Shown here: piece after piece, positions 10,650-22,893 of the stretch
How positions within the stretch are numbered: position 1 is the stretch's first letter
Layout of the letters: each line of letters begins with the position of its first letter
Assembly: GCA_033558025.1 (NCBI GenBank)
Contig: JAUCEF010000008.1
Span: 2,480,001-2,544,000, forward strand
DNA: 64,000 bases
Direction: 5' to 3'
Source: Phytophthora sp. 'mugwort'
Lineage: Eukaryota > Oomycota > Peronosporomycetes > Peronosporales > Peronosporaceae
The notes under the pieces: generated by a model
Seen by the model: the letters and a program-made list of their open reading frames with translations, nothing else
Told to the model about the DNA's origin: nothing
Database searches by the model: none
Made by a program: the position numbers and the translations under genes

Positions 10650-11880
10650 AGCATGACCATGGCCGCCGTTTTCAGAGCTTCGCTGAAAATACTTGTCTTC
10701 TCTTGGGATCTACCCCGATTTTGGGATAGCAGGGTATCACCCGGCCGAAGCAAGAAAGACAATTGCGCGAAGCTGGCACTGGCGTCAGTTCATCCTCAGT
10801 GAGCACAGCGACGATGACGAGTTTCCGCAAGACTATGCGTGTTCCCTGCAGGCATTTTGAAAGCTGCTGAATATTATTGAGCCGGACCTCATTCGAAAGC
10901 GGATCGCTGGTGCGCTCCGCTCTCGTCTGCTATTCGATTGTGCGTGTACCTCTACTACGCAGGTCATGGAAGTTCCCTGCAACAACTGAACAGCCAGTTT
11001 GGCATCGGTAGAAGTACGGTTTCTGGGATTATCAAGTCTGTCAGCGAATCTATCGCTTCTCGCATGGATAATTGGATCTGCTTTCCCGAGACCCGCGCTG
11101 AGCTGCTCAATCAGTCTAGTGAGTTTGAGCAAAGCCATCGACTCCCCGGTTGCGTTGCAGCCATCGATGGTTGTCATATCGCTATTACACAGCCTGTGAT
11201 CCCAAAGAGTCATAAGTTAAATAACCGAAAAGGCTTTTACTCGCTCAACATGAGTGCTACAGTGGATAATAGGCGTCGTTTCCTCGACGTCGATATTCGT
11301 TGGCCGGGTTCAGTGGGAGACTGTCGTGTGTTTACCAATAGCAAGCTCGGAAGACGACATGAATTGCTGTTAAGACTGGCAAGCGAAGAAGATGGTGCTA
11401 GTCAATGCAGGTACGCTGGTACTCGTGCGAGCGTGTGCCGTTTTATTTGCTAGTGGATAGTGCATATGCAAACTCGCAATATGTTGTCACCACCTACGAA
11501 ATTGGTGAAGCCCAAGCAGACGTAGTGGTTGCGCGTCTCAACCAAAGCTGGCCGGCATGAGATATACTGCGGAATATGCGTTTTGAATTCTGAAAAGACG
11601 ATGGCGATTGTTGCAGCGACCTATCGAGATGGAACGGACCAATATGAAAGCTGTACTGACTGTTGTGTGTTAATTATGCATTGTGCATAACTTCTTGATC
11701 GAATTTGGTGATGAAGTTTGGGATGAGGAGGAGGAGGAGAGGACACGCAAGGCTTATTACGATGCAAACTATTTGACAATTAACAGTGAGGGAAACATAC
11801 CAACCGACACAGGAAATACGACACGGAACGGATTGCTACGGTGGATGTACTTTTTCGATTCGGTTCGAAGCGCGAATTAA
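10650..11880 (+). pseudogene. PIF/Harbinger transposase (DDE_Tnp_4), broken
   Basis: DDE nuclease that cuts and pastes PIF/Harbinger elements. An N-terminal helix region (PDLIRKRIAG, LRSRLLF) is broken by a TGA. An HTH-like stretch follows (LNSQFGIGRSTVSGIIKSV). The nuclease core comes next: GCVAAIDGCHIAI supplies the first Asp, then NRKGFYSLNMSATVD, then DIRWPGSVGDCRVF with the second Asp. A frame change near 11400 precedes LLVDSAY, and the last open piece (11683-11880) holds MHNFLIEFGDEVWDEEEE, the usual acidic C-terminus. The transposase converges on its partner MYB-like gene at 11958-12669. At least three frame breaks make it inactive. Confidence 0.85.
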
Positions 11881-11957
11881 GAGAGCCGTCAAGGCTGTTG
11901 TCGGCTAATCTCTACCAAACAGGGATCACAAAAGCTCTCATTTTCTTCTTTCTGGTG

Positions 11958-12669
11958 CTAAATGAAGCGCTCACAGTCATCAGCTGCAATTGGACGCATG
12001 ATCTTTACAGCTCCATCCATTATTGCTTGCATAGCTTCAGCTAAGCTAGCCGTTTTTGTTTTTTTCTGCGCCGATCCATTGATGGATCCCTCGTCGGTCG
12101 AGCGCTTCCGCGATCCCAGCGAAATCCTACCGGCGACTGGAATAATGGATGGGTCATCTTCGAAAACGTCCGATAATAGTGTGTAGCAGGCTTCACTTAA
12201 AGCAACGCGTTTCTACTTTTTGAGAACTGCAGCACGTTCCTCCTTACTTAAAACAAACCACATAGGACGGTCAGTGCTCCCCACTAGTGTTCCATTGTTG
12301 TGGTCTGAAATAAGAGAGAATGATTGCTTTAGCGATGCCACTTTGGCTTCTGCGGACCGCAGAGAACGTGAGCGAAACGCTGCGTCGCACACATCCAGCC
12401 CTCCATCGGGCCCGCCCTCAGCACACATTGGCTTGAACTCCTCGATCCCCAATGGTTCCGTACCGGTCTCCTCTGCCTTTCTGTTGGCAAGTCTACCCAA
12501 GTATACGTTGTAGATAGCTTGATTCAGCATTTTTGCAGTCGACACGACAGGCATAGACCGCAAGGGTGCTGCTTTCCACGCAGAGATAAGCACGTGGACC
12601 TCGTCTTCTCCCCATGCTTTACCCCGCGTGGCTGCTTTCTTCTATCCGACCGCTTTCTTCGCGCTGCCT
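11958..12669 (-). pseudogene. Harbinger MYB/SANT-like DNA-binding protein, interrupted by Gypsy insertion
   Basis: PIF/Harbinger elements carry a second gene for a MYB/SANT-type protein that helps bring the transposase to the element ends. The SANT-like N-terminus is visible at 12640-12540 (GKAWGEDEVHVLISAWKAAP, then VVSTAKMLNQAIYNVYLGR). Continuous reading, broken by a TAG just before 12213, extends to a stop at 11958, where the tail has SLAEAMQAIMDGAVKIMRPI. A second TAG lies just upstream of the SANT motif. Coding sequence stops at the edge of the 5' LTR (12670). The missing first codons, including ATG, are found 10.6 kb away at 23262-23276, directly after the 3' LTR, in the correct frame. 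Confidence 0.75.
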
Positions 12670-13062
12670 TGTAACCGGGTAACACGAAGGGTAACACGAG
12701 TGTAGCCGTGCTACGTGTCACCTTGTAGTAAGTGTTACTTGGTACCACTTGGATTAACGGGATTTCAGTACGTGGCCACAGGGCCACTCAATATGCATTG
12801 AGTAGGTTTAACTGTGGTAGATAGTTAGAGTCATACATTTACACCACAGGCGGCTTTGCCGCAGATAAGCAAACAAATTACAGTTTTAGCATTAAAGAGA
12901 GTATTACTCTAGGTTTAGGAATACTGACTCGTTGAGTCTCTAGTGGTATAACTAGAGTGATCTAAGCCTCTGCGGAGACCTTATGGGTTAGGATAACCAC
13001 AGCTAAGACTCGGGGAGTCATACGTCTTCCTCTGACACACAACGCTACAAAGCCCTGCTGTG
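12670..13062 (+). repeat. 5' LTR of Gypsy element
   Basis: It starts TGTAACCGGGTAACACGAAG and shares most of its length with 22894-23261, including ACTTGGATTAACGGGATTTC and CAGGCGGCTTTGCCGCAGAT. It has an extra segment near 12970 that is absent from the 3' copy. The right edge is blurred because the expected CA end has changed. Confidence 0.9.
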
Positions 13063-13281
13063 CCTGGTAGCACTTGTAGTCAATCCCGCTCCTGAGTCTT
13101 AGGACTATTCCTCGGTGAGGATGGAGCAGACAGTGTTTTCTAACCTGTCCAAGAACCAGTAAGACGTGCTGAAAAAACTTATATCTTTGATCGGCCCTGT
13201 GGGCATAACAAATCTTGCTTCGCAAGGACGGGACGTGGTGAATGCGCGTCTGAGGCGTTCTCAAGTTTCGAGAATGCTCTG

Positions 13282-14233
13282 TTGGAGCACCTCCAGCAGA
13301 GGATGTTGGCGTCTGCAACGACGTCGATGACATCGCAGGATGGGGTCTCCCGGCCTAAATCGCTCATCGTGAGCGTCAAGACTTTCGAAGAAAGAAGGGG
13401 GAGGGGGGACCTCATGTGTGGATCCGTGAGATCGAAATGGCGATGGGATCGGCCATGCTCCGTACTGAGCAACAGCGCGTGGCGCTAGCGATCTCAAAGC
13501 TCGATGACCTAGTACGAGAATGGGCGCTCACGTGCGGCACGTCGGTGGACGCGGCCTTCCCGAGCTGGGAAGAGCTGAAACTCCAGCTTTCGCAAGTGTT
13601 TGCTCCGCCTAATCAGGCATACCGCGTGAGGTCACGCTTTCTGAGTACCCGCCAGGGTAAGAAGGACTTGGTGGACTTTGTCCAGGAGTTGGAACTCTGA
13701 TCGTCGGTATGACGGCCATCCTCTGCCAGAGGCAGTGATTTGTGACAGTCTTTATGGAGGGCCTCCGCACTGGCGTGGCCAGGACGGAAGTCTTCCGCAC
13801 TCACCCTTCCTCTTTTGAAGAGGCTGTGAGAGTGGCGCTACACACCGAGCTCAACTTCAAGTCGTCTCGACTTGGCTGGGGCGTTGCCAACGCTACTCCG
13901 TCCGACGGACCGGTCCCTAGGGACCTCAGCTACGCTGAAGATGAGGAAGCTGAGCTTCATGATGTGTTGTCGGTGCTTCATCTGACGAAGCACCACCCAT
14001 TTGAGGGCAATCTGCCCGTCACGCAGGTCGCGTCAAGCTCCTACGAGCCTTCCCTCTGCATCGAGCCAAGCCATCGGCTCGTCGCGGGGAAACGGCGACA
14101 CTCAGTAGGCGCGGGGAGCCCTGCTGAGGAAGGACTGAGTTCTGTTGAGCCTCATGGAGGAGGAAAGCAACAGGGCCCAGCCCCGGAGAGAGCCATACTC
14201 TCTAACACGGATCGTGTATGCAAGCCGGGCTAG
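13282..14233 (+). pseudogene. Gypsy gag (broken)
   Basis: Retrotransposon capsid protein. The core is visible in 13416-13700 (HVWIREIEMAMGSAM, FPSWEELKLQLSQVFAPPNQ, FLSTRQGKKDLVDFVQEL), which is the usual retrotrans_gag helix pattern. A frame change near 13700 leads into 13742-14233 (FMEGLRTGVARTEVFRTHP, FEEAVRVALHTELNFK). No zinc knuckle is visible, which is common in this oomycete group. Another frame change before 13416 removes the start. Confidence 0.75.
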
Positions 14234-15690
14234 CTCATCGTTGAGGCGACGGTGAAGGGCTTTGAGAAGCCATGGATCATCTTGATCGATTCCGGAGCGT
14301 CGGGCAACTACGCTCGACGCTCGACTATGGAAGGAAGTCAGCAATAGGCTGAGGCGCTCAGGGAGCGCAGGAGTGACATCATCACTGTTCGCCTAGCGAT
14401 GGGGACCCGTGTCACGGTGCCTAGGGTTCCTGTGAACCTGGGCGTGAAGTTTCTCGACTTCGATAGCGTGGAACGCTGTCTGGTCCTGAACCTGGATTCG
14501 ACGTACGACCTCATCATGGGCATGGCGTGGCTGGAACGCCATGAGCCATGGATTGATTGGAGGCCGAAGACCTTGGGCGCAATGCGCTTTACTCCTGGTG
14601 GAGCTTTGGTCAGTCATGAACCCACTTCTGCTAGGAAGCAAAAGCGCTTTTGGCGCGGGCACTGGACCGAATCGGTCAACATGCTGGGCATCGGAGTATC
14701 CGAACTTGTAGACACAGAAGGTGGCGAGGACAAGAGTCCCGAGCAGAGCTCGTGGGCAGTGACTGGAGCGGCAGGAACCCCGCTGGGTGACACAGGTGAC
14801 ATATGTCACGACAACGACACTCGTCATGATGACGGTGTGTCATTACACGTCATGCGTGCCGTGGCCGGCAGTATGCCGGGGCAGTATGGCCGCGGGCCTC
14901 AGGATGCACGTGGAGCGGCAGGCAATCCGCTGGGTGACCGACGTCATGATGACATTGGTCAGGACAGTGACTCTCATCACGACGACGAGTTATCGCTACA
15001 CGCCATGCGTGGTGTGGCCGGCCGTGGGCCGGGCCATCCCAGGCCGAGGGCCAACTGATGGAGGTGACGTGGCACGTCATCCACGGGGTGGAGACTGCGA
15101 GCATCGCAGCTCTGCGACGGTTGTCGGTCAAGACATACCAGCCTCGGGTGAAACGCACTCGGTACAAGCACCTGGAGACGCAGCTGATGTGACTGTTAGG
15201 ACCTCACCGAGGCAAACAGTCTCAGCGGGGAGAAGGCTACGACGTTAAGCGTTAGCCATGCGACGCAGAGCGTCTGATGCGTCTAGCATCACGAGTGAAG
15301 ATACTCCTGAAGATAGCGAGCAGCTATATACACTCGTCAACGGAGTGACAGGGGCAGTCAGTGGCGACATCAGTCTAGAGCCTATGCACATTGCGGACGC
15401 TCTGTTGGAGCTGGACGAGATGTCCATGGCCGAGTTCGGCGACGCCTTGAAGGCCGGCGAGTTAGCCGAGTTGGTCATTCTACGACCTGAGGAGGAGTTA
15501 AACTCGTCGTCGCTTTTGGATAAAGCAGTCCTTGAAGACACCAAGAAGGCGCCAAATGCGTGGGTAGGATCCTCGATCCTCAAGGACCCTTCGGATCCGT
15601 ACTACCCTTTGGTGAAGGATTATGAAAGTCGTGTTCTCGAAGGAACCTCCCACGAGGCTACCTCCGAATCGAGGTGTACGTCATGAGATT
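14234..15690 (+). pseudogene. Gypsy aspartic protease and linker (broken)
   Basis: The active-site motif ILIDSGASGNYA lies near 14280, after an in-frame TAG. The second half (14399-14620) contains VERCLVLNLDSTYDLIMGMA and WLERHEPWIDWR, a signature shared by many oomycete Gypsy proteases. From 14620 to 15690 the sequence is a low-conservation linker with internal duplications of the type AAGNPLGD(T/R)...HHDD. A frame 15258-15686 is open and acidic. The protease would cut the Gag-Pol polyprotein, but here the frame is destroyed. Confidence 0.7.
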
Positions 15691-16870
15691 GACCTGGTTC
15701 CTAGAACCAAATACTGCGTGACAAGGCAGTGGCTTTGCCACGCGAACAGTCTGACGTCAAAGACGCGTTCTTCCGTGCTAAGCACGAGGCGGGTATGGTG
15801 CGCGAGAGCACGTATCTCCGCACTCAACGCTTACGTTCTGTGTCCGAAAGCCCAATGGCAAGTGGCGAATCGTTCATGCTTTTAATAAAACTCAGCGTGG
15901 CCACCATTCCTGCGCAAACGCCTACTCCTAGGAAGGGCGTTCTCCAGAACAACATGACGGGGTGTACGGTGTACAGTGCCCTCGACTTGGTCGATGGATA
16001 CTATCAATTGCTCATGCAAGCAAGCGATATGCCGCTTACGGCAGTTAGCACTCCGAGCGGTATGCTCTGGGAGTTGCTAGTAATGCACCAAGGGCTGTCG
16101 AACGCGCCTGCGATGTTCAATCGTCCTGTGACGCAACTGTTCAGGCCCCACAGGGCGTATGCTCAGACATACTTCGACGATATATTCGTTTCAAAGTCGT
16201 GCGGAGCACGGAAAAGGCTGATGTGTAGAACCACATTGAGCACCTACGAACGGTGCTCGAGTGCATGCGCGCACACACAAGTTGTATGCCAACATTGACA
16301 AGTGTGTCTTCGGCGCTGAAGTGATCCCCTTTCTGGGATGCTTCATTGAGAAGCGAGGCCTTCGAGCGGATCCCGCTAAGGTCAAGGCCATTGTAGAATG
16401 GCCGGTTCCAATGGGCCAGACTTACGGAAGTGGCTTGGCCTGGCCAATACTTGCACAAATACACCAAGAACTATGTTGAAATGGCAAGGCCACTATCCAA
16501 TCTCCTTAAGAAGGATGTGGACTGGTGTTGGGACACCGGACATCAAGCGGCTTTTGAAGCCATTAAGGAGAGTCTCCTCCGGGCCCCGATCCTGGCCCTG
16601 CGAGACCCCGATCGTCCTTTCAGTGTCGTTTGTGACGCGTCGGACTTTGCCATCGGCAGTGCTTTGTTGCAAGCAGACGCTGAAGGGCTTGAACGCGCGT
16701 GATCGCGCTTCAATCTCGCCAGCTTAAGGCTGCGGCTGCTGAGAAGAACTATCCAGTTCATGACAAAGAGCTACTTGCGATGAAGTATGTGCTCGTCAAA
16801 TTTAGGGTTCACCTGCTCGACTCCAAGCCGCTTGTGATCTACACTGATCATGCGTCGTTACGTACTGCGA
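15691..16870 (+). pseudogene. Gypsy reverse transcriptase and RNase H (broken)
   Basis: Reverse transcriptase blocks in order: LPREQSDVKDAFFRAKHEAG (15735), YSALDLVDGYYQLLM (15975), LSNAPAMFNRPVTQLF (16095), and YFDDIFV (~16170), which holds two catalytic Asp residues. The next frame has ANIDKCVFGAEVIPFLGCFI (16290). RNase H begins at DRPFSVVCDASDFAIGSALL (16610), with its first catalytic Asp, and continues past a TGA at 16700 (VHDKELLAMKYVLVKFRVHL near 16760). At least four frame changes are needed to read the whole chain. Confidence 0.8.
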
Positions 16871-18877
16871 CGTAGTCGCCTCACCTCTCTCATAGAATGG
16901 CCCGTTGGTTTTCCTTCTTTGCGGAGTACAACTTCGAGGTGAAGTAGAAGCCTGGCAGGCAGAACGGCTTAGCCGATGCGTTATCACGCAGGCCAGACTA
17001 TGAGATCGCTCACGTCACGACGGTGGCTTCGTCTGTGACAGACTTGATCCGCGCTGTGTACGCGGGTGACGAGTCATGCGTAGCTCTGCTAAATATGCTA
17101 GGAAGCGCGGAATTTGCTAACTCAAACATTAAACTGTCAGCGCGGTTGCGCGCGAGGCTACATCGATACACTCTCGATGATGGCCTATTGTACTACGGTA
17201 CTGATCCAGAAGACACCCCACGTATCGTGGTTCATCACGAAGAGGATCTCAAGTATCCTATCCTTTATGAGGCACATAATACCCCACTTGGCGGTCATCT
17301 CGGTCGAGAAAAGACCTACAGCTCGGTGAGCTCCCACTACTGGTAGCCGAACTTTTACAAGTGGGTCAGTACGTATGTGTGCATGTATGAGACGTGTCAA
17401 CGGGTTAAACCCTCGCCACACTCGGCTGCGCCGTTGGCCAGCCTGTATCCACGGGGTGTTGGCAATCCATGAGTATGAACTTTGTGTTCGGCCTGCCACG
17501 CGATGCGGCGGACAACACGGTCATCGTGGTCTTTGTCAACCGATTGAGCAAGATGGCTCATTTAGCGGCGGTGCCGGACTCCATCGATGGAGAAGGAACA
17601 GTCACGCTTCCATGGATCGTGTCATTCGACAGCATGGTCAGCTTATCTCGGGTCGAGATCCCCGTTTCACGGGTAAGTTTTGGACGTCGGGCTTTAAGGT
17701 GCTCGGCCCTCGACTCAACATGTCCACAGCGGACCATCCGCAGACCGATGGTCAGACTGAACGCATGAATCGCGTAGTCGAAGACATGCTTCGGAACGTC
17801 TGTGCAGACAGACCCAAGCAATAGAGCTCGATGCTCCCACTCGTTGAGTTTTCATTGAACAATGCGGTGCATGCCTCCGTGGTTCTGGGCTTAGTGGGGG
17901 GAGGGATAGCCGATGAGTTAGACGATATCAGCCCAGCTGCAGTTCGCAGGCAAGTTGACACGTTCGTGTACGCGTTTAAGTGTCTTATGACAAGTACGCG
18001 ATGCGATGGCAGAAAGCCAAGATGTTCAGAAGGAACAGGCTGATGCGAAGGGCAGAAGCAACATTGAAGTTTTTAACGTGGGTGACAAAGTTTTATTAAA
18101 CGCTAAAAACCTACCTACAGATGTAGTGTGTGCGATCATTAAGACCAAGTTGCGCCCGCGCTTCATTGAACCTTTTAAGGTCATGGCCAGGAAGTGCCTT
18201 GCGTACACGCTCAGTCTTCCGAAGAAGATGCGTACACACCCGTGTTTTATGTAGGCTTCCTTAAGCCATATCGAGACCCGGCTCGGGTGAGCGCGGAGGC
18301 CTTGGCGCCACAGCCGATGGCTGGCCAAAGCGCTGGAGGCGCACGAGGAGGTTCAACTGACCACGTAGCTCAGCGAGCGAACGGTCCAGCGCATCGAAGC
18401 GACGCGCAGAGGACTGCTCCAGGAGCTCCAAGCGGTTGGCAACCGAGACAGGAGACTGAAGCCAGTCGACCCGATGATGCACAGCATCGATCTCGTCAGC
18501 GAGACGGTCACGGTGACTCGTCGCCCACTGCAGCGAGTCGAACAGGGTCTGCACCCGCCTCTCGACCGCTAACAGATCACTGCCACTCGCAGCGCAAGGA
18601 TCCAGCGGGTCATCGACCTCCACCGCCGTTACTCGATGAGCAGGGAACTTCCCACTATCATGTGGAGCGCTTAGTGGCGCGGCGTCGTCGCCAGAGTCGT
18701 ACCCAATACCTTGTGAAGTGGAGGGGTTATCCGCACAGAACTCTTGGGAGTACGCGGTTCCCCTCCGGCACGATTGCGCTGACGTCGTGGACGCTTTCGA
18801 TCGACGCGATCAGCAGAACCCCGAGAGCCAGCGACCGAGGCTTAGCTCACCTGGCGCTTCCCGGCAATAGCCGCTAG
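16871..18877 (+). pseudogene. Gypsy integrase with GPF module and chromodomain (broken)
   Basis: An H2C2 zinc-binding domain is seen near 17220-17400 (HHEEDLKYPILYEAHNTPLG, then CMYETCQRVKPSP). Catalytic-core pieces follow at 17469-17824 (SMNFVFGLPRDAADNTVIVV; HPQTDGQTERMNRVVEDML). The GPF-like module lies at 18060-18250 (FNVGDKVLLNAKNLPT, KLRPRFIEPFKVMA). A chromodomain is at about 18655-18760 (HYHVERLVARRRRQSRTQY, LVKWRGYP). The chromodomain places the element among chromoviruses, which tend to insert into methylated chromatin. Stops and frame changes occur throughout. Confidence 0.8.
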
Positions 18878-19360
18878 GGGCCAAGTCCAGCAGCAGAGCT
18901 GTCGCTCTGATCTTGAAGAGGAGCGGCCTCACGAGCGTGAGAGCCGCTAGCTGTGACAGCAGAAGCACCGAGTGCGAGAGAGACCTGGGGGCGAGGCCGG
19001 TAGGCAGGGAGTAATTGGCGTTTCGCCTTGAGTTTCGCGAACTCGAAACGAAGTCGACGTTAGAACTCGAACATCATTTTCACTGAAATTAGCCCGAAGG
19101 GCATTAATGGAAGAGAGCTTGCGAGCTCCTTCCACCCAACTCTGGAACTGTCCATCGTCTTCCCAAGACGTCTCTCTTGACAGGAGCACGACTGGGTAAG
19201 TCCGCATCGGCGGAACCGACGTGCCGGGCCTGCACTTGCAGGCGCTCACGATACTCGCGCTGAGCAGTCACTTGAGGAGTCAAGTATCTCTCTCTGAGAG
19301 ACTCTCGCGCGGTGAGCTCGTCGGGTGTTGCGGCCGCCGGCCCAATCACATATGTGTTAA
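18878..19360. other. Gypsy 3' internal region left of piggyBac
   Basis: Non-coding or unassigned part of the Gypsy element. A small hairpin (AGCGGCCTCAC, loop, GTGAGAGCCGCT) lies at 18922-18948. On the minus strand an open stretch reads towards 19104 with RESLRERYLTPQVTAQREYR, perhaps an antisense accessory ORF. TTAACCCC at 19357-19364 fits a piggyBac-type end (TTAA target followed by CCC). Confidence 0.35.
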
Positions 19361-21850
19361 CCCCTCCAATCCGAAGATTATTACGGATGCCGGGAAAGCA
19401 GTACTTTATACCGTGTTTCAAGCCCTTTCGCGTGCCACGTGGCTGGTCACCGCCACCTGATTGGGTAGATGCGAGGGATGTGCTGTACAAAATCTGTCCA
19501 CAATACTCTGTATTGCGATCCCCCTGCAAAACGGTTACGCTTCCTGCAACGAGGGACAGAACGTCAGCGCCAAAACAACAATCATTCTTCAATGAATGCA
19601 TGCTCATCATTTCTTCATTATTACTCCTCAGCGGCCTCGGTAGCTATCTCGGGCCTACGCTTGCTTACAAACCTTATCTTGTGCTGAAACTCGGCAGGAA
19701 TCGTCGCTCCGTTCTTCCAGCTCTGGTGCCACACCTGGTCGCACGTGAGAGAGCTGCCATGCTTCAAGCGGCGCGGCTTATTGCACAGTGTCACCCTCCC
19801 TTTCTTGGTGCGCGAGCACGTGGCGCAGAAGTAGCTGGTCTCGAAGCTACGGGCGCCCGATCCAGCGTACGCTGAGCATACCTTGCAGAGGCATTGCCGA
19901 TGCTTGATGCCGTTCATTTCGTCAGTCTTTTCCAACGCGTGGGCTAGGAGCGAGGGAGCGGCTCGGTGACGAGATCCGCCATGTCGTCTGTGCCGGCGAA
20001 TCCTCGCTTGTTTGGTTGATCAGATCCGTGTGCACGGCCCGAAGGAAGGCCGCGTGTGTTGGTACAGGTTTTCCTCGCTGCCGCATCGCGATCTCGTGAA
20101 CGATGCAGGCGTTCACCATCGCTAAGTCGACCAGCCCGAGAAGATAGCCTTGTAATATTTTCGCATGCGAATAGCGCGCTGGATCGAGTATCGTTGAAGC
20201 CGCAGCTGGTCGTGGACATCCACACCGCCCATCGCTTCATGATAGTCACGAACCAGCTGGGGGGACGGCACAACGGAGACGGAGCCGTCACGCTCCCTGC
20301 GCGAAACCTGAGCTGACTGAGTGGAGCATCCAGTAGCTAGAAATCGTACGGGCTTGTTGTCCATCCAAGTCAGCGCCACATACTCGGGGTGATCTCACCA
20401 CGTGGCCACTCTGTACGTTCCACAGGGCATCCGCTTCGGCCGGCGCTTCTGCGAGAACTCGATGCCAGTGCACCAACCTTTACGGTCTTTCCGAATTGTT
20501 TCAGACGTGAAAGTGGCCCATACTGAGAAGCTTGTGCGACAGCGGGATCGACGTGTAGAAGTTGTCCGTGCAAATCAACCGTTGCGACGGCTGTCCTCGA
20601 AGCACATGCGCGATATTCTTTACCACAGCTCGTTATGCAATAGCGGACTCGTCATCGTTGGCCTTGCCGCAGTAAAGGTCCAGCCTGCATCACAGCACAA
20701 CGCAGTTAGTGATATCCAGAAGATACTGCGTCACATCCGGAACATATCACGGATCTCCGGAAAAAAATTAAAACGAATTAGCCGTAACATCGCAAGGCCG
20801 TATCGTGAGCAGTATGCAGTGTCCGCGCAGCAAGTCAGGTAAAACTTCGTCCCCCACTTGTTTGGCTTCATGGGCATGAACTGACGCATGGGGTTACGAC
20901 GGTGCCGCACTGGCACCATGCCTTCGTCAAACGAAATGCGCACTCTCAGTCGATAGCCGCGGAAGAAGGTTTTCTGCAGCGCTAGTATAACGGGACGTAT
21001 TTTAAACGCGCGATCGTCACTGTCGGCCTGCTTCTCGTTGTCATTGAAATATAGATAGCGGGCGATATCTTGAAAGCGGTTACGACTCAAGAACTGCCCA
21101 AACGTCCCCCGCGACACGCGCCTTCAACCTTGATTGATCCAGTGTCGGCTGAGACTCTCTCGCCGTGGATCAAAAGCACGAGCAAGCGGAAGCCCGATGA
21201 AGCGAATGATCTCGTGAGGCTGAATCGCATTCTTCCGCTTCAACTTCGCCTTGTACTCGTCAACCGACAAGACGATGGTAGACGTAACGACTCACGTCGC
21301 TGGCGATCTCGAGCCCTGACTGCCTGTGCAATCTCAGCGATACTGTCCTCGCGAAACTTGTCGGAATCCTCCGCGATCTTTCGCCACGGTTCCTTGGGCA
21401 AGAAGAAGTGGAAAATGGCAAGAGGGCTACTCGCGTACGCCAGCGCGGCTCGTGTAGGTCCTGATGGGCCATCGTAACGCGGAGCAGCATCATGAAGGAC
21501 TTGAGTAGAAGCGGGTTCATGGAAAATTTCTCACTCGTCCGTCTGTAGTCTGTCCAAATCTGCGTCTGTCAGCTCAAACTCCAAAGGAACTTCGCTGATG
21601 GTATGTTGTTCATCATCACGCTCGTCTTCTTCTGCGGACAGGGGGCCATCATCCACGCCTTCATCGCTTTTATCCAGCAATATAGTCGCTTCGTCACCCT
21701 CACCCTCAGAATCGAGAGCGAGCAACCAGTCATCAGCGCCAACATCGAGATCGCCGGCATCCGGAGGCTCAAAGAGTATGTCGCGTCTGACAGCGTCCAA
21801 AAGGTCTTTAGAATCAAACTCGTCGAGTGAGACTTGATCCGAGCGATTAT
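19361..21850 (-). pseudogene. piggyBac-type transposase (DDE_Tnp_1_7), broken, nested in the Gypsy element
   Basis: A minus-strand DDE transposase remnant. It starts near 21850 with an acidic N-terminus (SEGEGDEATILLDKSDEGVD). The core at 21117-20731 has RNRFQDIARYLYFNDNEKQA and FDEGMVPVRHRRNPMRQFMP followed by KPNKWGTKFYLTC, all typical of piggyBac. Further blocks are LTWMDNKPVRFLATGCST (20370), YHEAMGGVDVHDQLRLQRYS (20250), and a Cys-rich C-terminal finger at 19900-19740 (CKVCSAYAG...CATCSR...TLCNK). Frame changes divide it into at least five pieces. TTAA precedes CCCC at 19357, a plausible left end. The right end was not found. Confidence 0.8.
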
Positions 21851-22880
21851 CATGATCCCTTCTTCGGTCTCCTACTGCACCACTCGCTCTTTCCGGAATA
21901 GCTGATTCTGAATTATCCGGGGTGTCCGCAAGATTCTCCGGAATAGACAGTTCAGTAAGATCTGGAACAACTTCCGATGTACCCGGAAGATTAGAGTCTG
22001 TAATATCCGTAACAGAACGTTCAAATCAGTATGAAATAAGGTTCAAGCGAATAGTATGAAGCATCACACTTACCTCTCCGTGTGCGCTTTGCTGTCGAGT
22101 TGGACGTGGAGGCTTTCCGTTTTGAATGTTCACACTCAGATATCAACAGCCAATTGGTCTTTTGACTTCCCTCGTTCGCCTCGCGATAACAGCCCTCGCC
22201 GCGGGCTAAGCCCTTTTGTGTCTCCGACACCTTCGTTATCCTCGTCATCCCGTACGGGAGAGGTCTCTGATCGTGCGCCACCCGCACCCTCGCGGCTCTC
22301 GGTGCGAAGGTATCACTCAGCGCACAAGCGCTGATACGGTCAAAAGACCATGAGTGGAGGCGGCGAAGCCGCTGGAGGCAGTGCCCCCGTATGCTTAGCG
22401 CGAGACGCCCTCTTTGACTACCTTGAGGAAGGTGAAGAAGAGGTCGACTACACTGAGTCCATGACCGGTAGTAGCCCTGTCCGCTCCCCGAGCCCGCGCC
22501 GCCAACTGCGCGCTCCGAATCCATTCGAGCTCTCGACTCCACGAGTCCTGCGCAATGCGCCTCCGCTACCTTCGTGGGGAGCAACAGATGATCCCAGGGG
22601 ATCTGGTGTCGTCGCCAATCCTTTGGAGGAAGTCCAGGAGCAACAGCTCGCGGCTGATCCACAGATCCCATGTTCGAGTCGATCTATGGCTCGGCCATTG
22701 CTTACCCCGTCAGGTCGTGACTATGGCTTGGAGCCTCGCGATCCCAGCGAAGTTGCTCGCCGAGCAGCATCGAAGTTGCTTTGATGCGGAACAAACAGTG
22801 AAACGCGCTTGGAGCGGAAGGTTCCGGGCCTTCTTCGATTGATACAATCAGACCCTCGTAGATACGGTGTGTCCACGGTT
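21851..22880 (+). CDS. Unrecognised Pro/Ser-rich ORF of the Gypsy 3' region (best frame 22350-22784)
   Basis: The frame from ATG 22350 to TGA 22784 encodes 144 residues with an acidic patch (DYLEEGEEEVDYTE) and Ser/Pro/Arg-rich parts (SSPVRSPSPRRQLRAPNPFE). Upstream (22180-22330) the same style continues (SPRRGLSPFVSPTPSLSSSS) in a nearby frame. Oomycete Gypsy elements sometimes carry an extra ORF between pol and the 3' LTR, which fits its place. No domain is recognised and it may simply be a decayed accessory gene. Confidence 0.35.
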
Positions 22881-22893
22881 TTGTGGGGGAGAG
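22881..22893 (+). other. Polypurine tract (plus-strand primer site)
   Basis: TTGTGGGGGAGAG abuts the 3' LTR. Reverse-transcribing elements use such a purine run to prime plus-strand DNA synthesis, so it fixes the LTR boundary and the element orientation. Confidence 0.75.

Noticed and set aside
14399..15248. Long open frames in the Gypsy linker as independent genes
   Set aside because: They are continuous with the protease and with repeated Asp/His-rich linker units, and no start context or domain is seen.
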